Shown: positions 1-8,520, numbered from the stretch's first letter. The stretch is DNA of 64,000 nt from Streptomyces poonensis (GCF_014650915.1 NZ_BMVW01000027.1:1-64000), one strand, 5' to 3'. Numbers and translations: made by a program. The notes: generated from the letters alone by a model not told the origin.

Positions 1-69
1 GAAGCTAAGCCTTACAGCGCCGATGGTACTGCAGGGGGGACCCTGTGGGAGAGTAGGACGCCGCCGAAC
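1..69 (+). rRNA. rrf: 5S ribosomal RNA, 3' end (5' truncated by window edge)
   Basis: The first ~69 bases match the 3' half of actinobacterial 5S rRNA: the stretch containing GCGCCGATGGTACTG, then GGGAGAGTAGGACGCC, and the closing CCGCCGAAC that pairs with the missing 5' end. The 5' ~50 nt lie outside the window, so an rRNA operon ends here. A strong terminator follows 10 nt downstream. The exact 3' end is uncertain by 1-2 nt. Confidence 0.93.
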
Positions 70-78
70 TTCTTTTAG

Positions 79-122
79 AGCTCTGGCTCTCGGGCATCAT
101 GCCCGAGAGCCAGAGCTTTTTT
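79..122 (+). terminator. Rho-independent terminator of the rRNA operon
   Basis: A perfect 17-bp stem (79-95 with 101-117) has a 5-nt ATCAT loop and is followed by a run of T (117-122). Such a T-tailed intrinsic terminator is unusual for this high-GC sequence and fits the end of an rRNA operon. Confidence 0.95.
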
Positions 123-179
123 GCGTTGAGGTAAGGTCGGGGGGCATCATTGGTTCTTTTCCCCACAGGAGGCCCCCGG

Positions 180-788
180 GTGGAGGTCCAGGAGACCCAG
201 ATCCAGACGGATCGGATCCTCACCATCCCGAACATCCTCAGCATGGCGCGGCTCGTAGGCGTGCCCGTCTTTCTGTGGTTGATTCTCTGGCCGGAGTTCG
301 GTGGCCCCAAGAGTGACGGCTGGGCATTGCTGGTGCTGGCTCTCAGCGGCGTCAGTGACTACCTCGACGGCAAGCTGGCCAGGCGCTGGAATCAGATCAG
401 CAGCCTCGGCCGGCTCTTGGACCCCGCAGCCGACCGGCTGTACATTCTGTCGACCCTCGTCGGGCTCACCTGGCGGGAGATCCTTCCGCTTTGGCTGACC
501 ATCGTGCTGCTGTCCAGGGAACTGGTCCTGCTGGTGATGGTGGGCATCCTCAGGCGGCACGGCTACCCACCGCCCCAGGTGAACTTCCTGGGGAAGGCGG
601 CTACCTTCAACTTGATGTACGCCTTCCCGCTGCTGCTCCTCAGTGACGGAAGTGGCTGGATCTCGTCACTCGCTGCGATTTTCGGATGGGCGTTCGCCGG
701 ATGGGGTACAACGCTGTATTGGTGGGCAGGAGTCCTCTACGTGGTACAAGTCCGCCGCTTGGTTCGTGCGGACGCCATGGCCGATTGA
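180..788 (+). CDS. pgsA: CDP-alcohol phosphatidyltransferase (PgsA-like)
   Basis: This 202-residue integral membrane enzyme should transfer a phosphatidyl group from CDP-diacylglycerol to an alcohol such as glycerol-3-phosphate in phospholipid synthesis. The family signature DG-x2-AR-x8-G-x3-D-x3-D is complete: YLDGKLARRW, then SLGRLLDPAADR. Several hydrophobic helices surround it. The GTG at 180 is chosen because AGGAGG (167-172) lies 7 nt upstream; the upstream TTG at 150 has no such site. In mycobacteria the homologue at this locus is pgsA2. The alcohol substrate (glycerol phosphate, inositol phosphate or other) cannot be decided from sequence alone. Confidence 0.88.
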   Translation: MEVQETQIQTDRILTIPNILSMARLVGVPVFLWLILWPEFGGPKSDGWALLVLALSGVSDYLDGKLARRWNQISSLGRLLDPAADRLYILSTLVGLTWREILPLWLTIVLLSRELVLLVMVGILRRHGYPPPQVNFLGKAATFNLMYAFPLLLLSDGSGWISSLAAIFGWAFAGWGTTLYWWAGVLYVVQVRRLVRADAMAD

Positions 789-900
789 GCTCGCCCGGAT
801 TGGGCGCCCAGTGGCCCCGATGGCCCGCGTCGTAAAAGTGCGGGACAATTTGGACGGGTGAAGTCGGTCAGACCGTCTCTTCAAGGAGGACGCTTCCGAC

Positions 901-3396
901 ATGAAGGCCGTCGTGATGGCCGGTGGCGAAGGCACACGCCTTCGCCCCATGACCTCGAGTATGCCCAAGCCGCTCCTGCCGGTGGTCAACCGCCCGATCA
1001 TGGAGCATGTGCTGCGGCTGCTCAAAAAGCATGGGCTCAATGAGACCGTGGTCACCGTGCAGTTCCTTGCCTCACTGGTCAAGAACTACTTCGGTGACGG
1101 TGAAGAGCTCGGAATGGAGCTCACCTATGCCAATGAGGAGAAGCCACTCGGTACTGCCGGGAGCGTGAAGAACGCCGAGGAAGCCCTTAAGGACGACGCG
1201 TTCCTCGTCATCTCCGGCGATGCCCTGACCGACTTCGACCTCACCGAGCTCATCAATTTCCACAAGGAAAAGGGCGCGCTGGTCACCGTCTGCCTGACGC
1301 GGGTGCCGAACCCTCTCGAGTTCGGTATCACCATCGTGGACGACGAGGGCAAGGTCGAACGCTTCCTGGAGAAGCCGACCTGGGGGCAGGTCTTCTCGGA
1401 CACGGTGAACACGGGCATCTATGTCATGGAGCCCGAGGTCTTCGACTACGTCGAACCCGATGTTCCGGTCGACTGGTCGGGTGATGTCTTCCCGCAGCTC
1501 ATGAAGGAAGGCAAGCCGATCTACGGTTATGTCGCCGAGGGCTACTGGGAGGACGTCGGCACGCACGAGAGCTATGTGAAGGCGCAGGCCGACGTTCTCG
1601 AGGGCAAGGTCGATGTGGACATCGACGGATTCGAGCTCTCGCCCGGTGTGTGGATCGCCGAGGGCGCCGAGGTGCACCCGGACGCCGAACTGCGCGGGCC
1701 GGTGTATGTCGGTGACTACGCCAAGGTGGAGGCCGGGGCCGAGATCCGTGAACACACGGTCATCGGATCGAACGTCGTCGTGAAGAGCGGGGCTTTCCTG
1801 CACAAGGCCGTCGTGCACGACAACGTCTACATCGGGCAGCAGAGCAATCTCCGGGGCTGCGTCGTCGGGAAGAACACCGACATCATGCGAGCCGCGCGGA
1901 TCGAGGACGGTGCCGTCATCGGCGACGAATGCCTCGTCGGTGAAGAATCGATCGTGCAGGGCAACGTACGGGTCTATCCGTTCAAGACGATCGAGGCCGG
2001 TGCCTTCGTCAACACCTCGGTGATCTGGGAGTCGCGGGGCCAGGCGCATCTCTTCGGCGCGCGCGGCGTGTCGGGCATCCTGAACGTGGAGATCACTCCG
2101 GAGCTGGCCGTACGGCTCGCGGGAGCGTACGCGACGACGCTCAAGAAGGGCTCCACGGTCACCACCGCCCGCGACCACTCCAGAGGTGCCCGTGCGCTGA
2201 AGCGTGCCGTCATCTCGGCGCTCCAGGCCAGCGCCATCGACGTACGCGACCTGGAGAACGTACCGCTGCCGGTGGCGCGGCAGCAGACCGCCAGGGGCAG
2301 CGCCGGCGGGCTCATGATCCGGACGACCCCCGGAGTGCCGGACTCGGTCGACATCATGTTCTTCGACGGGCAGGGAGCGGATCTGTCGCAGGGCAGTCAG
2401 CGGAAGCTGGACCGGGTCTTCGCGCGGCAGGAGTACCGGCGTGCGTTCCCGGGTGAGATCGGCGACCTGCACTTCCCGTCCAGCGTCTTCGACTCGTACA
2501 CCGGATCGCTGCTGCGGGACGTGGACACGACCGGTATCGCCGAGTCGGGGCTCAAGGTGGTCGTGGACGCCTCGAACGGCAGTGCGGGGCTCGTGCTGCC
2601 CAGCCTGCTCGGCAAGCTCGGGGTGGACTCGCTGACGATCAACCCCGGTCTCGACGAGTCCAGGCCGACGGAGACCGCTGAGATGCGGCGCGCGGGCCTG
2701 GTGCGGCTGGGTGAGATCGTGGCGTCGTCGCGGGCAGCGTTCGGCGTGCGGTTCGACCCGGTGGGCGAGCGGATCTCGCTCGTCGACGAGAAGGGGCGGA
2801 TCGTCGAGGACGACCGGGCGCTGCTCGTCATGCTCGACCTGGTGGCCGCGGAGCGGCGCAGCGGGCGTGTGGCGCTGCCGGTCACCACGACCCGGATCGC
2901 CGAGCAGGTGGCGGCGTACCACGGGACGCAGGTGGAGTGGACGACCACGTCGCCCGACGACCTGACACGGGTCGGCGGCGACGAGTCGACGATCTTCGGC
3001 GGTGACGGGCGCGGCGGATTCATCGTCCCGGAGTTCAGCAGCGTCTTCGACGGCACCGCGGCCTTCGTCCGGCTCATCGGGCTGGTGGCCCGGACCCAGC
3101 TCACGCTCAGCCAGATCGACGCCCGGATACCGCGGGCGCACGTCCTCAAGCGGGATCTCGCGACCCCGTGGGCCGTGAAGGGACTCGTGATGCGGCGGGT
3201 CGTGGAGGCGGCCGGGGACCGCTTTGTCGACACGACCGACGGCGTGCGGGTCGTGGAGACCGACGGACGCTGGGTGATGGTTTTGCCGGACCCCGCGGAG
3301 GCCGTCACGCATCTGTGGGCCGAGGGACCCGACGACGCGTCCGCGCAGGCCCTGCTCGACGAGTGGTCGGCGGTCGTGGACAGCGCCGGCCGGTAA
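901..3396 (+). CDS. Mannose-1-phosphate guanylyltransferase with a degenerate phosphomannomutase domain
   Basis: The 831-residue protein has three parts. Residues 1-235 are a nucleotidyltransferase with the loop MAGGEGTRLRPMT near the start, PKPLLPVVN, and metal-binding Asp in VISGDALTDFD (D107, D111). Residues ~250-350 are hexapeptide (left-handed beta-helix) repeats. Residues ~385-831 are phosphohexomutase-like. The first part should make GDP-mannose (or another NDP-sugar) for glycans. In the mutase part the serine loop TASHNP is replaced by RTTPGVPD (~470), the metal loop DGDGDR by DPVGER (~619-624), and the sugar loop by GGDGRGGF (~700), so it is probably not catalytic. AAGGAGG precedes the ATG at good distance. 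Streptomyces carry more than one ManC-like protein; this is the fused type. Confidence 0.85.
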   Translation: MKAVVMAGGEGTRLRPMTSSMPKPLLPVVNRPIMEHVLRLLKKHGLNETVVTVQFLASLVKNYFGDGEELGMELTYANEEKPLGTAGSVKNAEEALKDDAFLVISGDALTDFDLTELINFHKEKGALVTVCLTRVPNPLEFGITIVDDEGKVERFLEKPTWGQVFSDTVNTGIYVMEPEVFDYVEPDVPVDWSGDVFPQLMKEGKPIYGYVAEGYWEDVGTHESYVKAQADVLEGKVDVDIDGFELSPGVWIAEGAEVHPDAELRGPVYVGDYAKVEAGAEIREHTVIGSNVVVKSGAFLHKAVVHDNVYIGQQSNLRGCVVGKNTDIMRAARIEDGAVIGDECLVGEESIVQGNVRVYPFKTIEAGAFVNTSVIWESRGQAHLFGARGVSGILNVEITPELAVRLAGAYATTLKKGSTVTTARDHSRGARALKRAVISALQASAIDVRDLENVPLPVARQQTARGSAGGLMIRTTPGVPDSVDIMFFDGQGADLSQGSQRKLDRVFARQEYRRAFPGEIGDLHFPSSVFDSYTGSLLRDVDTTGIAESGLKVVVDASNGSAGLVLPSLLGKLGVDSLTINPGLDESRPTETAEMRRAGLVRLGEIVASSRAAFGVRFDPVGERISLVDEKGRIVEDDRALLVMLDLVAAERRSGRVALPVTTTRIAEQVAAYHGTQVEWTTTSPDDLTRVGGDESTIFGGDGRGGFIVPEFSSVFDGTAAFVRLIGLVARTQLTLSQIDARIPRAHVLKRDLATPWAVKGLVMRRVVEAAGDRFVDTTDGVRVVETDGRWVMVLPDPAEAVTHLWAEGPDDASAQALLDEWSAVVDSAGR

Positions 3397-3415
3397 TAAA
3401 CCGCAACACGCGCGC

Positions 3416-3453
3416 GTGCCGGACAAGTGCCCCCAACGGGGCCTGTCCGGCAC
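3416..3453 (+). terminator. Stem-loop after the guanylyltransferase gene
   Basis: GTGCCGGACA (3416-3425) pairs perfectly with TGTCCGGCAC (3444-3453), with further pairing of CCCC and GGGG inside. It starts 20 nt after the stop codon and has no T run, as is common for Streptomyces terminators. Confidence 0.6.
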
Positions 3454-3504
3454 GCCGGTGGGGCCATTCGGAGGTACTGGCCACGACGTGCGACGATGTG
3501 CGGC

Positions 3505-4398
3505 ATGCCGCAGCAGCCCCCCGTTCGGAGCATTCCCACGCGTCCCCCGCGCGTGGACGCTTCCATGTCGCTGCTCACCAATGTCATGGATCACAGTCTC
3601 GACGACGGGTACGCCGAGGCAGCCGCCCGGAAGCAGGGCACCGGAGGAGGCCTGCCGAAGACGGTGCGGGCCAAGCTCGGGCTGGCCGCCGGGCTGGTGC
3701 TCGCCGCCCTCGTCGTGACCGTCGGAGCGGCGCAGGCGCGTGTCACGGCGCCCGTGATGGCCAAGGAGCGCGAGGAACTCATCGACCGCATCGAGCGCGA
3801 GACCGCGGCCGCGGACCGGCTCGAGGAGAGCGTCGACGATCTCCGTGACGAGGTGAGCGCGAGACAGCGCGAAGTACTGAAGGACGACGGGGGAAGTGAC
3901 CGCAGGGAGCTCGTCGGCATTCTGGCGGGAGCCGTCGAGGTGCACGGGCCGGGCGTGAAGCTCGTCGTCAACGACGCCAAGGAAGCCACATCCGGTGGGG
4001 ACGGCGATCCGCGCGGGACGTCAGGTTTCTCCGACACCGGACGTGTACGGGACCGCGATCTGCAGCGCGTGGTGAACGGGCTGTGGCAGTCGGGTGCGGA
4101 AGCCGTCTCGATCAATGGCCAGCGGCTGACGGCGCTGTCCGCGATCCGGGCCGCGGGTGACGCGATACTGGTCGACAACAAGCCGCTCGTGCCGCCGTAC
4201 GAGGTGCTCGCCGTGGGGGACGGGGAGCGGCTCGGCAGTGAGTTCCAGGACAGCCCCGACGGGCTGTATCTGCATGCTCTGCAGGAGAATTTCGGGATCC
4301 GGACCGCCCTGTCCGTGGAGGACGACGTCCGGGTGCCCGCCGCGCCGCGCGTGACTGTACGAACAGCAGAACCGAGAGTGGAGAAGGGCACATCGTGA
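3505..4398 (+). CDS. DUF881 membrane-anchored protein (first copy)
   Basis: The ~297-residue protein has a cytoplasmic N-terminus, one transmembrane helix (~56-78), a coiled-coil-like charged segment (~85-130) and a DUF881 domain. It is homologous to the mycobacterial Rv1823/Rv1825 type. Function is unknown; the family is linked by position to the cell-envelope block around pgsA and garA. The start is uncertain: ATG 3505, ATG 3496 and ATG 3565 are all possible, and the nearest GGAGGT (3470-3475) is too far from each. The stop overlaps the next gene's GTG by 4 nt (GTGA), so the two are translationally coupled. Confidence 0.85.
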   Translation: MPQQPPVRSIPTRPPRVDASMSLLTNVMDHSLDDGYAEAAARKQGTGGGLPKTVRAKLGLAAGLVLAALVVTVGAAQARVTAPVMAKEREELIDRIERETAAADRLEESVDDLRDEVSARQREVLKDDGGSDRRELVGILAGAVEVHGPGVKLVVNDAKEATSGGDGDPRGTSGFSDTGRVRDRDLQRVVNGLWQSGAEAVSINGQRLTALSAIRAAGDAILVDNKPLVPPYEVLAVGDGERLGSEFQDSPDGLYLHALQENFGIRTALSVEDDVRVPAAPRVTVRTAEPRVEKGTS

Positions 4399-4727
4399 TC
4401 GCCGTACTGGGCCTCGTCCTGGGAGTCGTGGCCGGCCTGTTGGTCGGGCCCGAGGTTCCGGCGGTGGTAGAGCCGTATCTCCCCATCGCCGTCGTGGCGG
4501 CCCTCGACGCCGTCTTCGGAGGCCTGCGCGCGATGCTGGACGGCATCTTCGACGACAAGGTCTTCGTCGTGTCGTTCCTGTCGAACGTGGTCGTGGCCGC
4601 GCTGATCGTGTTCCTGGGGGACAAGCTCGGCGTCGGAGCGCAGTTGTCCACCGGTGTCGTGGTCGTGCTCGGCATCCGTATCTTCTCCAACGCCGCCGCG
4701 ATCCGGCGGCACGTCTTCCGGGCGTGA
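4395..4727 (+). CDS. sbp: Small basic protein Sbp (DUF1290), membrane
   Basis: The 110-residue, almost entirely hydrophobic protein has three or four membrane segments and a basic C-terminus (RRHVFRA). It matches the small basic protein family, found in Bacillus in the division/wall cluster and in actinobacteria between two DUF881 genes. Its molecular role is not established. It starts with GTG overlapping the TGA of the first DUF881 gene and is followed 13 nt later by the second DUF881 gene, so the three form an operon and perhaps a complex. Confidence 0.88.
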   Translation: MIAVLGLVLGVVAGLLVGPEVPAVVEPYLPIAVVAALDAVFGGLRAMLDGIFDDKVFVVSFLSNVVVAALIVFLGDKLGVGAQLSTGVVVVLGIRIFSNAAAIRRHVFRA

Positions 4728-4740
4728 GGACGTGAGACCG

Positions 4741-5580
4741 ATGAGCGACCAGGACGAGACCCCCACCACACGGCTGCGCAGGGAACTGCCAGCCGAGGTG
4801 CCCGCGGCGCCCGCCGGGCCGGCCGGGGGCGCCGGGCAGCAGGCGGAGAAGCCCGCCCTGACCGGTCGTCAGCGGCTGGTCAACGGGCTGTGGCCGCCGC
4901 GCGTCACCCGTGCCCAACTCATCGTCGCCCTCCTGCTGTTCGGCCTCGGCTTCGGCCTCGCCGTGCAGGTGACGTCCAACAGCGAGGGCGACGGCGCCCT
5001 GCGCGGCGCGCGTCAGGAAGATCTTGTACGCATCCTCGATGAACTGGATGACCGTACACAGCGTCTGGAGGAGGAGAAGCAGGGGCTCGAGGACCAGCGC
5101 ACCGAGTTGGAGAACAGCTCCGACCAGGCCGAGGAAGCCCGCAGGCAGACGGTCGAGAAGGAGCGGCAGCTCGGCGTCCTCGCGGGAACGGTGGCGGCGC
5201 AGGGACCCGGCATCACGGTGAGGATCGACGACACGAAGGGGACGGTCGAGGCGGACATGCTGCTCGACGCGATCCAGGAGCTGCGCGCGGCCGGCGCGGA
5301 GGCGATCCAGGTGAACGGTGTCAGGGTGGTGGCAGGGACTTATCTGACGGATTCCGACGACGGGATCAGCGTCGACGGGAACAAGATCACCCAGCCCTAT
5401 CGTTTCAAGGTCATCGGCAAACCGCAGGACCTCGAGCCCGCGCTGAACATCCCGGGAGGCGTGGTGCAGACACTGGAGAAGGAGCAGGCCACCGTGACCG
5501 TGGCGCGGGCGGACAAGATCGTCGTGGACGCCTTGCGGGCGGCGGAGCGGCCTGACTACGCTCGGTCGTCCTCCCAGTGA
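4741..5580 (+). CDS. DUF881 membrane-anchored protein (second copy)
   Basis: This 279-residue protein is a paralogue of the gene two positions upstream. It has an acidic/Pro-Ala-rich cytoplasmic N-terminus (1-55), a single TM helix (58-77), a long coiled coil of Glu, Gln and Arg (~88-140), and an extracytoplasmic DUF881 domain with the QGPGITV and AEAIQVNG motifs. The ATG at 4741 is preferred; a longer in-frame reading back to 4654 would run inside the sbp gene. Two DUF881 proteins flanking Sbp is the conserved actinobacterial arrangement. Biochemical function is unknown. Confidence 0.87.
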   Translation: MSDQDETPTTRLRRELPAEVPAAPAGPAGGAGQQAEKPALTGRQRLVNGLWPPRVTRAQLIVALLLFGLGFGLAVQVTSNSEGDGALRGARQEDLVRILDELDDRTQRLEEEKQGLEDQRTELENSSDQAEEARRQTVEKERQLGVLAGTVAAQGPGITVRIDDTKGTVEADMLLDAIQELRAAGAEAIQVNGVRVVAGTYLTDSDDGISVDGNKITQPYRFKVIGKPQDLEPALNIPGGVVQTLEKEQATVTVARADKIVVDALRAAERPDYARSSSQ

Positions 5581-5770
5581 ACAGGGGGTGCATGGGGGCC
5601 GTCAGGCGGGGGCATGAGGTTGCGGGGGGTCGGCGCACCGATCGGGTGGTGCGTGGTGGAAACTGTCTGGTGGATACGGACGTTGTGAGGATGTCCGAGT
5701 CGGCCGGTGTGTTCAATCAGGGTTCGTCCTGCCCCACGGGCGGGTCTGTTTCGGTCAAGGGGAATCGCCC

Positions 5771-6613
5771 GTGAAGTTGTTTGCGAAATTGTTCGGCAAG
5801 AGCGCGCGAGAGGGCAGCGAGAACGCGACCGCTCGCCACCGCGCACAGCCGTCCCAGGCGGAGAGCCAGGGCGGCGGACGCCCGATGTTCCGGGACCAGG
5901 TGGCTGGTCCGGGTGGTGACATTTCCGGAGGTCAGGGCGCGCCGTCTGTTGACCCTGCCCAGTCCGGCCGCATAGGTTTCGGGGAACCGTCAACCTCAGG
6001 TACGGGTGGAGGGTTCGCCTCCGGCCCGTACGCGTCCAACGCCCCGGCGGGGCAGCCGCGGCAGGAGGATCCGTCCATGTCGGCCCTGGTGTGTACGAGG
6101 TGCGGGAACCGCAACGCGGAGAACAGCCGGTTCTGCTCCAACTGCGGTGCGCCACTGCGTCCCGGGGTGGCCGCTGAGCGTGCCTCCGAGACGACCTCCA
6201 CGATCTCCATCTCGGGCCTCGAGGCCTACGACGCCGAGGCCACGGGCCAGACTCAGCTCCCGGCGCTCTCTCCCGAGGCGCAGGCGGCCGTCGACGCGCT
6301 GCCGCTCGGCTCGGCCCTTCTGGTGGTGCGCCGCGGCCCCAACTCGGGCAGCCGCTTCCTCCTGGACGGCGATCTCACCACGGCGGGACGCCACCCGCAG
6401 AGCGACATCTTCCTGGACGACGTGACCGTCTCGCGCCGTCATGTGGAGTTCCGCCGCAGCCCGGACGGCAGCTTCACGGTCGCGGACGTCGGCAGCCTCA
6501 ACGGCACGTACGTCAACCGGGAGCGGATCGACGAGGTCGCGCTCTCCAACGGCGACGAGGTGCAGATCGGTAAGTACCGGCTGGTCTTCTACGCGAGCCA
6601 GCGGGGCATCTGA
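5771..6613 (+). CDS. FHA-domain protein with zinc ribbon and GarA-type ETTS motif
   Basis: The 280-residue protein has a low-complexity N-terminus (1-100), a zinc ribbon with C108, C111, C122 and C125 (CTRCG and CSNCG), the motif ETTS (140-143), and a C-terminal FHA domain (~195-275) with GRHPQSDI, SRRH and NGTYVN. Known biology: GarA/OdhI proteins are phosphorylated on this threonine pair by PknB/PknG-type kinases, and the FHA domain then binds the phosphothreonine intramolecularly or binds metabolic enzymes. The same control of glutamate/2-oxoglutarate metabolism is inferred here. The zinc ribbon is an addition compared with the ~160-residue mycobacterial GarA. GTG 5771 has AAGGGG upstream; the start is moderately certain. 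Confidence 0.85.
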   Translation: MKLFAKLFGKSAREGSENATARHRAQPSQAESQGGGRPMFRDQVAGPGGDISGGQGAPSVDPAQSGRIGFGEPSTSGTGGGFASGPYASNAPAGQPRQEDPSMSALVCTRCGNRNAENSRFCSNCGAPLRPGVAAERASETTSTISISGLEAYDAEATGQTQLPALSPEAQAAVDALPLGSALLVVRRGPNSGSRFLLDGDLTTAGRHPQSDIFLDDVTVSRRHVEFRRSPDGSFTVADVGSLNGTYVNRERIDEVALSNGDEVQIGKYRLVFYASQRGI

Positions 6614-6617
6614 CTCA

Positions 6618-6638
6618 CCCCCGGACTCCGTCCGGGGG
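6618..6638 (+). terminator. Short perfect hairpin between the FHA and ftsR genes
   Basis: CCCCCGGAC (6618-6626) and GTCCGGGGG (6630-6638) form a perfect 9-bp stem with a 3-nt loop directly after the FHA stop codon. It could terminate or process the transcript. It lies only 18 nt before the next start codon, so it may instead act as an mRNA stabiliser. Confidence 0.5.
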
Positions 6639-6655
6639 GACCCCCAGGAAGGTCC

Positions 6656-7414
6656 ATGCTTCACACACCGAGCGGCGGTGCCGGCCACGGCACCGCCGCC
6701 GCGGACAGCGGACTGATGAGCATCGGCACCGTGCTGACCATGCTGCGGGACGAGTTCCCGGAGGTCACCATCTCCAAGATCCGTTTCCTGGAGTCGGAGG
6801 GGCTGGTCGAGCCGCAGCGCACCCCCTCGGGGTATCGCAAGTTCAGCGCCCAGGACGTCGAGCGGCTCGGTCATGTGCTGAGGATGCAACGGGACCACTA
6901 TCTGCCGCTCAAGGTGATCCGTGAGTATCTCGACGCCCTGGAGCGCGGTGAGCCCCTGCGGCTGCCGGTTCTGGGGCGTCAGCGTGACGCGGAGGACGGT
7001 GAGGAGCGGTTCATCGTGTTCCTCGGTGAGACGGAGGAGCCGGTGGCGGCCCGGCTCGGCCGCTCGGAGCTCCTGGCGGCCGTCGGGATCGAGGAGGAGC
7101 AACTGGCGGAGTGGGAGTCGTACGGGCTCGTCAGTCCGCTGGAGGACGGGGCGTACGACGCCGAGGCGGTCACCGTCGCCACACTTCTGCTAGAACTCGG
7201 GCGATCCGGTATCGAGCCGCGTCATCTACGGGCGATGAAGGCTGCCGCCGACCGTGAGGCGGGCCTGGTGGACCAGGTGGTGGCGCCTCTGCGGCGCCAC
7301 CGGAATCCGCAGACCAGGGCCCATGCGGAGGCCCGGACGAAGGAACTGGCGGGGCTCACGGTGAAGCTGCACGCCGCGCTGGTGCGGTCCGCGCTCGGCG
7401 TGCGGTTGCCCTGA
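6656..7414 (+). CDS. ftsR: MerR-family regulator FtsR
   Basis: The 252-residue protein has an N-terminal MerR winged helix (~20-90: SIGTVLTMLRDEFP, SKIRFLESEGLV, TPSGYRKFS) and a long C-terminal domain without cysteine sensors. Position (after FHA/garA, before the bifunctional nuclease) and sequence match Rv1828/FtsR, which in corynebacteria regulates ftsZ and cell division. AGGAAGG lies just upstream of the ATG. The division role in this organism is inferred from the family. Confidence 0.87.
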   Translation: MLHTPSGGAGHGTAAADSGLMSIGTVLTMLRDEFPEVTISKIRFLESEGLVEPQRTPSGYRKFSAQDVERLGHVLRMQRDHYLPLKVIREYLDALERGEPLRLPVLGRQRDAEDGEERFIVFLGETEEPVAARLGRSELLAAVGIEEEQLAEWESYGLVSPLEDGAYDAEAVTVATLLLELGRSGIEPRHLRAMKAAADREAGLVDQVVAPLRRHRNPQTRAHAEARTKELAGLTVKLHAALVRSALGVRLP

Positions 7415-7550
7415 GCGTGCCCGCGTCCGCGCAGCACGGGCGGGGAAGCGGTGGTGCGACCGTCTTCGCCCGGGCGTACGATTGCCCCGGTTGGATGCCG
7501 GGCCGGGGGGTCAGTCCCTGCCCGACTACCCAAACGTCCCGCGCACGGCC

Positions 7551-7556
7551 TAGGGT
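7551..7556 (+). promoter_or_regulatory. -10 box of a likely leaderless promoter for the bifunctional nuclease
   Basis: TAGGGT is followed by exactly 6 nt (TGCTGT) and then the GTG start. No Shine-Dalgarno site is present. This spacing puts transcription initiation at or next to the start codon. Confidence 0.65.
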
Positions 7557-7562
7557 TGCTGT

Positions 7563-8036
7563 GTGAACGAGCTCGATGTCGTAGGTGTCCGGGTCGAAAT
7601 GCCCTCCAACCAACCGATCGTGCTCCTGCGTGAAGTGGGAGGCGACCGTTACCTCCCCATCTGGATCGGGCCGGGGGAGGCTACAGCGATCGCCTTCGCC
7701 CAGCAGGGCATGGCGCCCGCTCGACCGCTGACCCACGACCTGTTCAAGGACGTGCTGGAGGCCGTCGGCCAGGAGCTCACCGAAGTACGCATCACGGATC
7801 TCCGCGAGGGCGTCTTCTATGCGGAACTGGTGTTCGCCAGCGGAGTCGAGGTGAGTGCCCGGCCGTCCGACGCCATAGCGCTCGCCCTGCGCACCGGCAC
7901 GCCGATCTACGGCAGTGACGGGGTGCTCGACGACGCCGGTATCGCCATTCCGGACGAGCAGGAGGACGAGGTGGAGAAGTTCCGCGAGTTCCTCGACCAG
8001 ATCTCGCCGGAGGACTTCGGGACCAGCAGCCAGTGA
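7563..8036 (+). CDS. Bifunctional nuclease family protein (DUF151/BFN)
   Basis: The 157-residue protein matches the bifunctional nuclease (DNase/RNase) family over its full length: VVGVRVE, LPIWIGPGEA, ARPLTHDLF, SARPSDAIALALRTGTPIY. An acidic C-terminal tail follows. The mycobacterial orthologue is Rv1829. Nuclease activity is described for a plant member; the role in actinobacteria is not settled. Conserved position between two MerR genes suggests a common regulatory context. GTG 7563 is probably translated from a leaderless mRNA. Confidence 0.9.
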   Translation: MNELDVVGVRVEMPSNQPIVLLREVGGDRYLPIWIGPGEATAIAFAQQGMAPARPLTHDLFKDVLEAVGQELTEVRITDLREGVFYAELVFASGVEVSARPSDAIALALRTGTPIYGSDGVLDDAGIAIPDEQEDEVEKFREFLDQISPEDFGTSSQ

Positions 8037-8520
8037 GGCCGTACCCGCCGCGCCGGGAGGCAGGCGGGCCGGGTCCCGAGCGGTCTGCGGATGCGTGGTC
8101 GGTGGCCACGGGGAACGGTGGGTCGGACGGCAGGCGGTCGCTGTGGTCGTTGCCGTCGTGGCGCGGTGGCCCGGGCAGTCGTCGGTGGATGAGGTTGCGG
8201 GGCGTTGCCGGACCGCGGAACGCAGGAGGTGACGGCCGGACGTTCGAGGCCGTGTGGAGCTGGGTAGAGCCCAGCGGTACTCATCCGGTCTCGACGCGGA
8301 CAGTCGGGGGCCGTCAGGCGGCACAGCGGATCAGCGTGCCGTGCGAGGAGTGGGCTCGAAGCGACCCGCGTGGGTGTGGAGTCCGGCGCGGGCGGCCGGC
8401 GGGACGGCCGCGGAGAGGCGGGACGAAGGACGAGGCGGCCGGGTTCACGTATTCGGCGCACAGACGCGGCAGGGATGCGGCGTCATGCATCCCGCGTCCT
8501 GTCCGAAGGACATTCGGCTA
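8037..8520. other. Intergenic stretch without convincing gene
   Basis: Roughly 480 bp separate the nuclease and the next MerR gene. Open frames exist on both strands but are Arg/Gly/Trp/Ser-rich and resemble no protein. The stretch is rich in GCGG and GTGG words. Only the palindromes and promoter just downstream (8521-8623) look functional. Confidence 0.6.

Noticed and set aside
1072..3945. 957-codon minus-strand ORF
   Set aside because: It lies opposite the guanylyltransferase gene and DUF881. It is His/Asp/Val/Arg-rich with no domain; a typical high-GC shadow frame.
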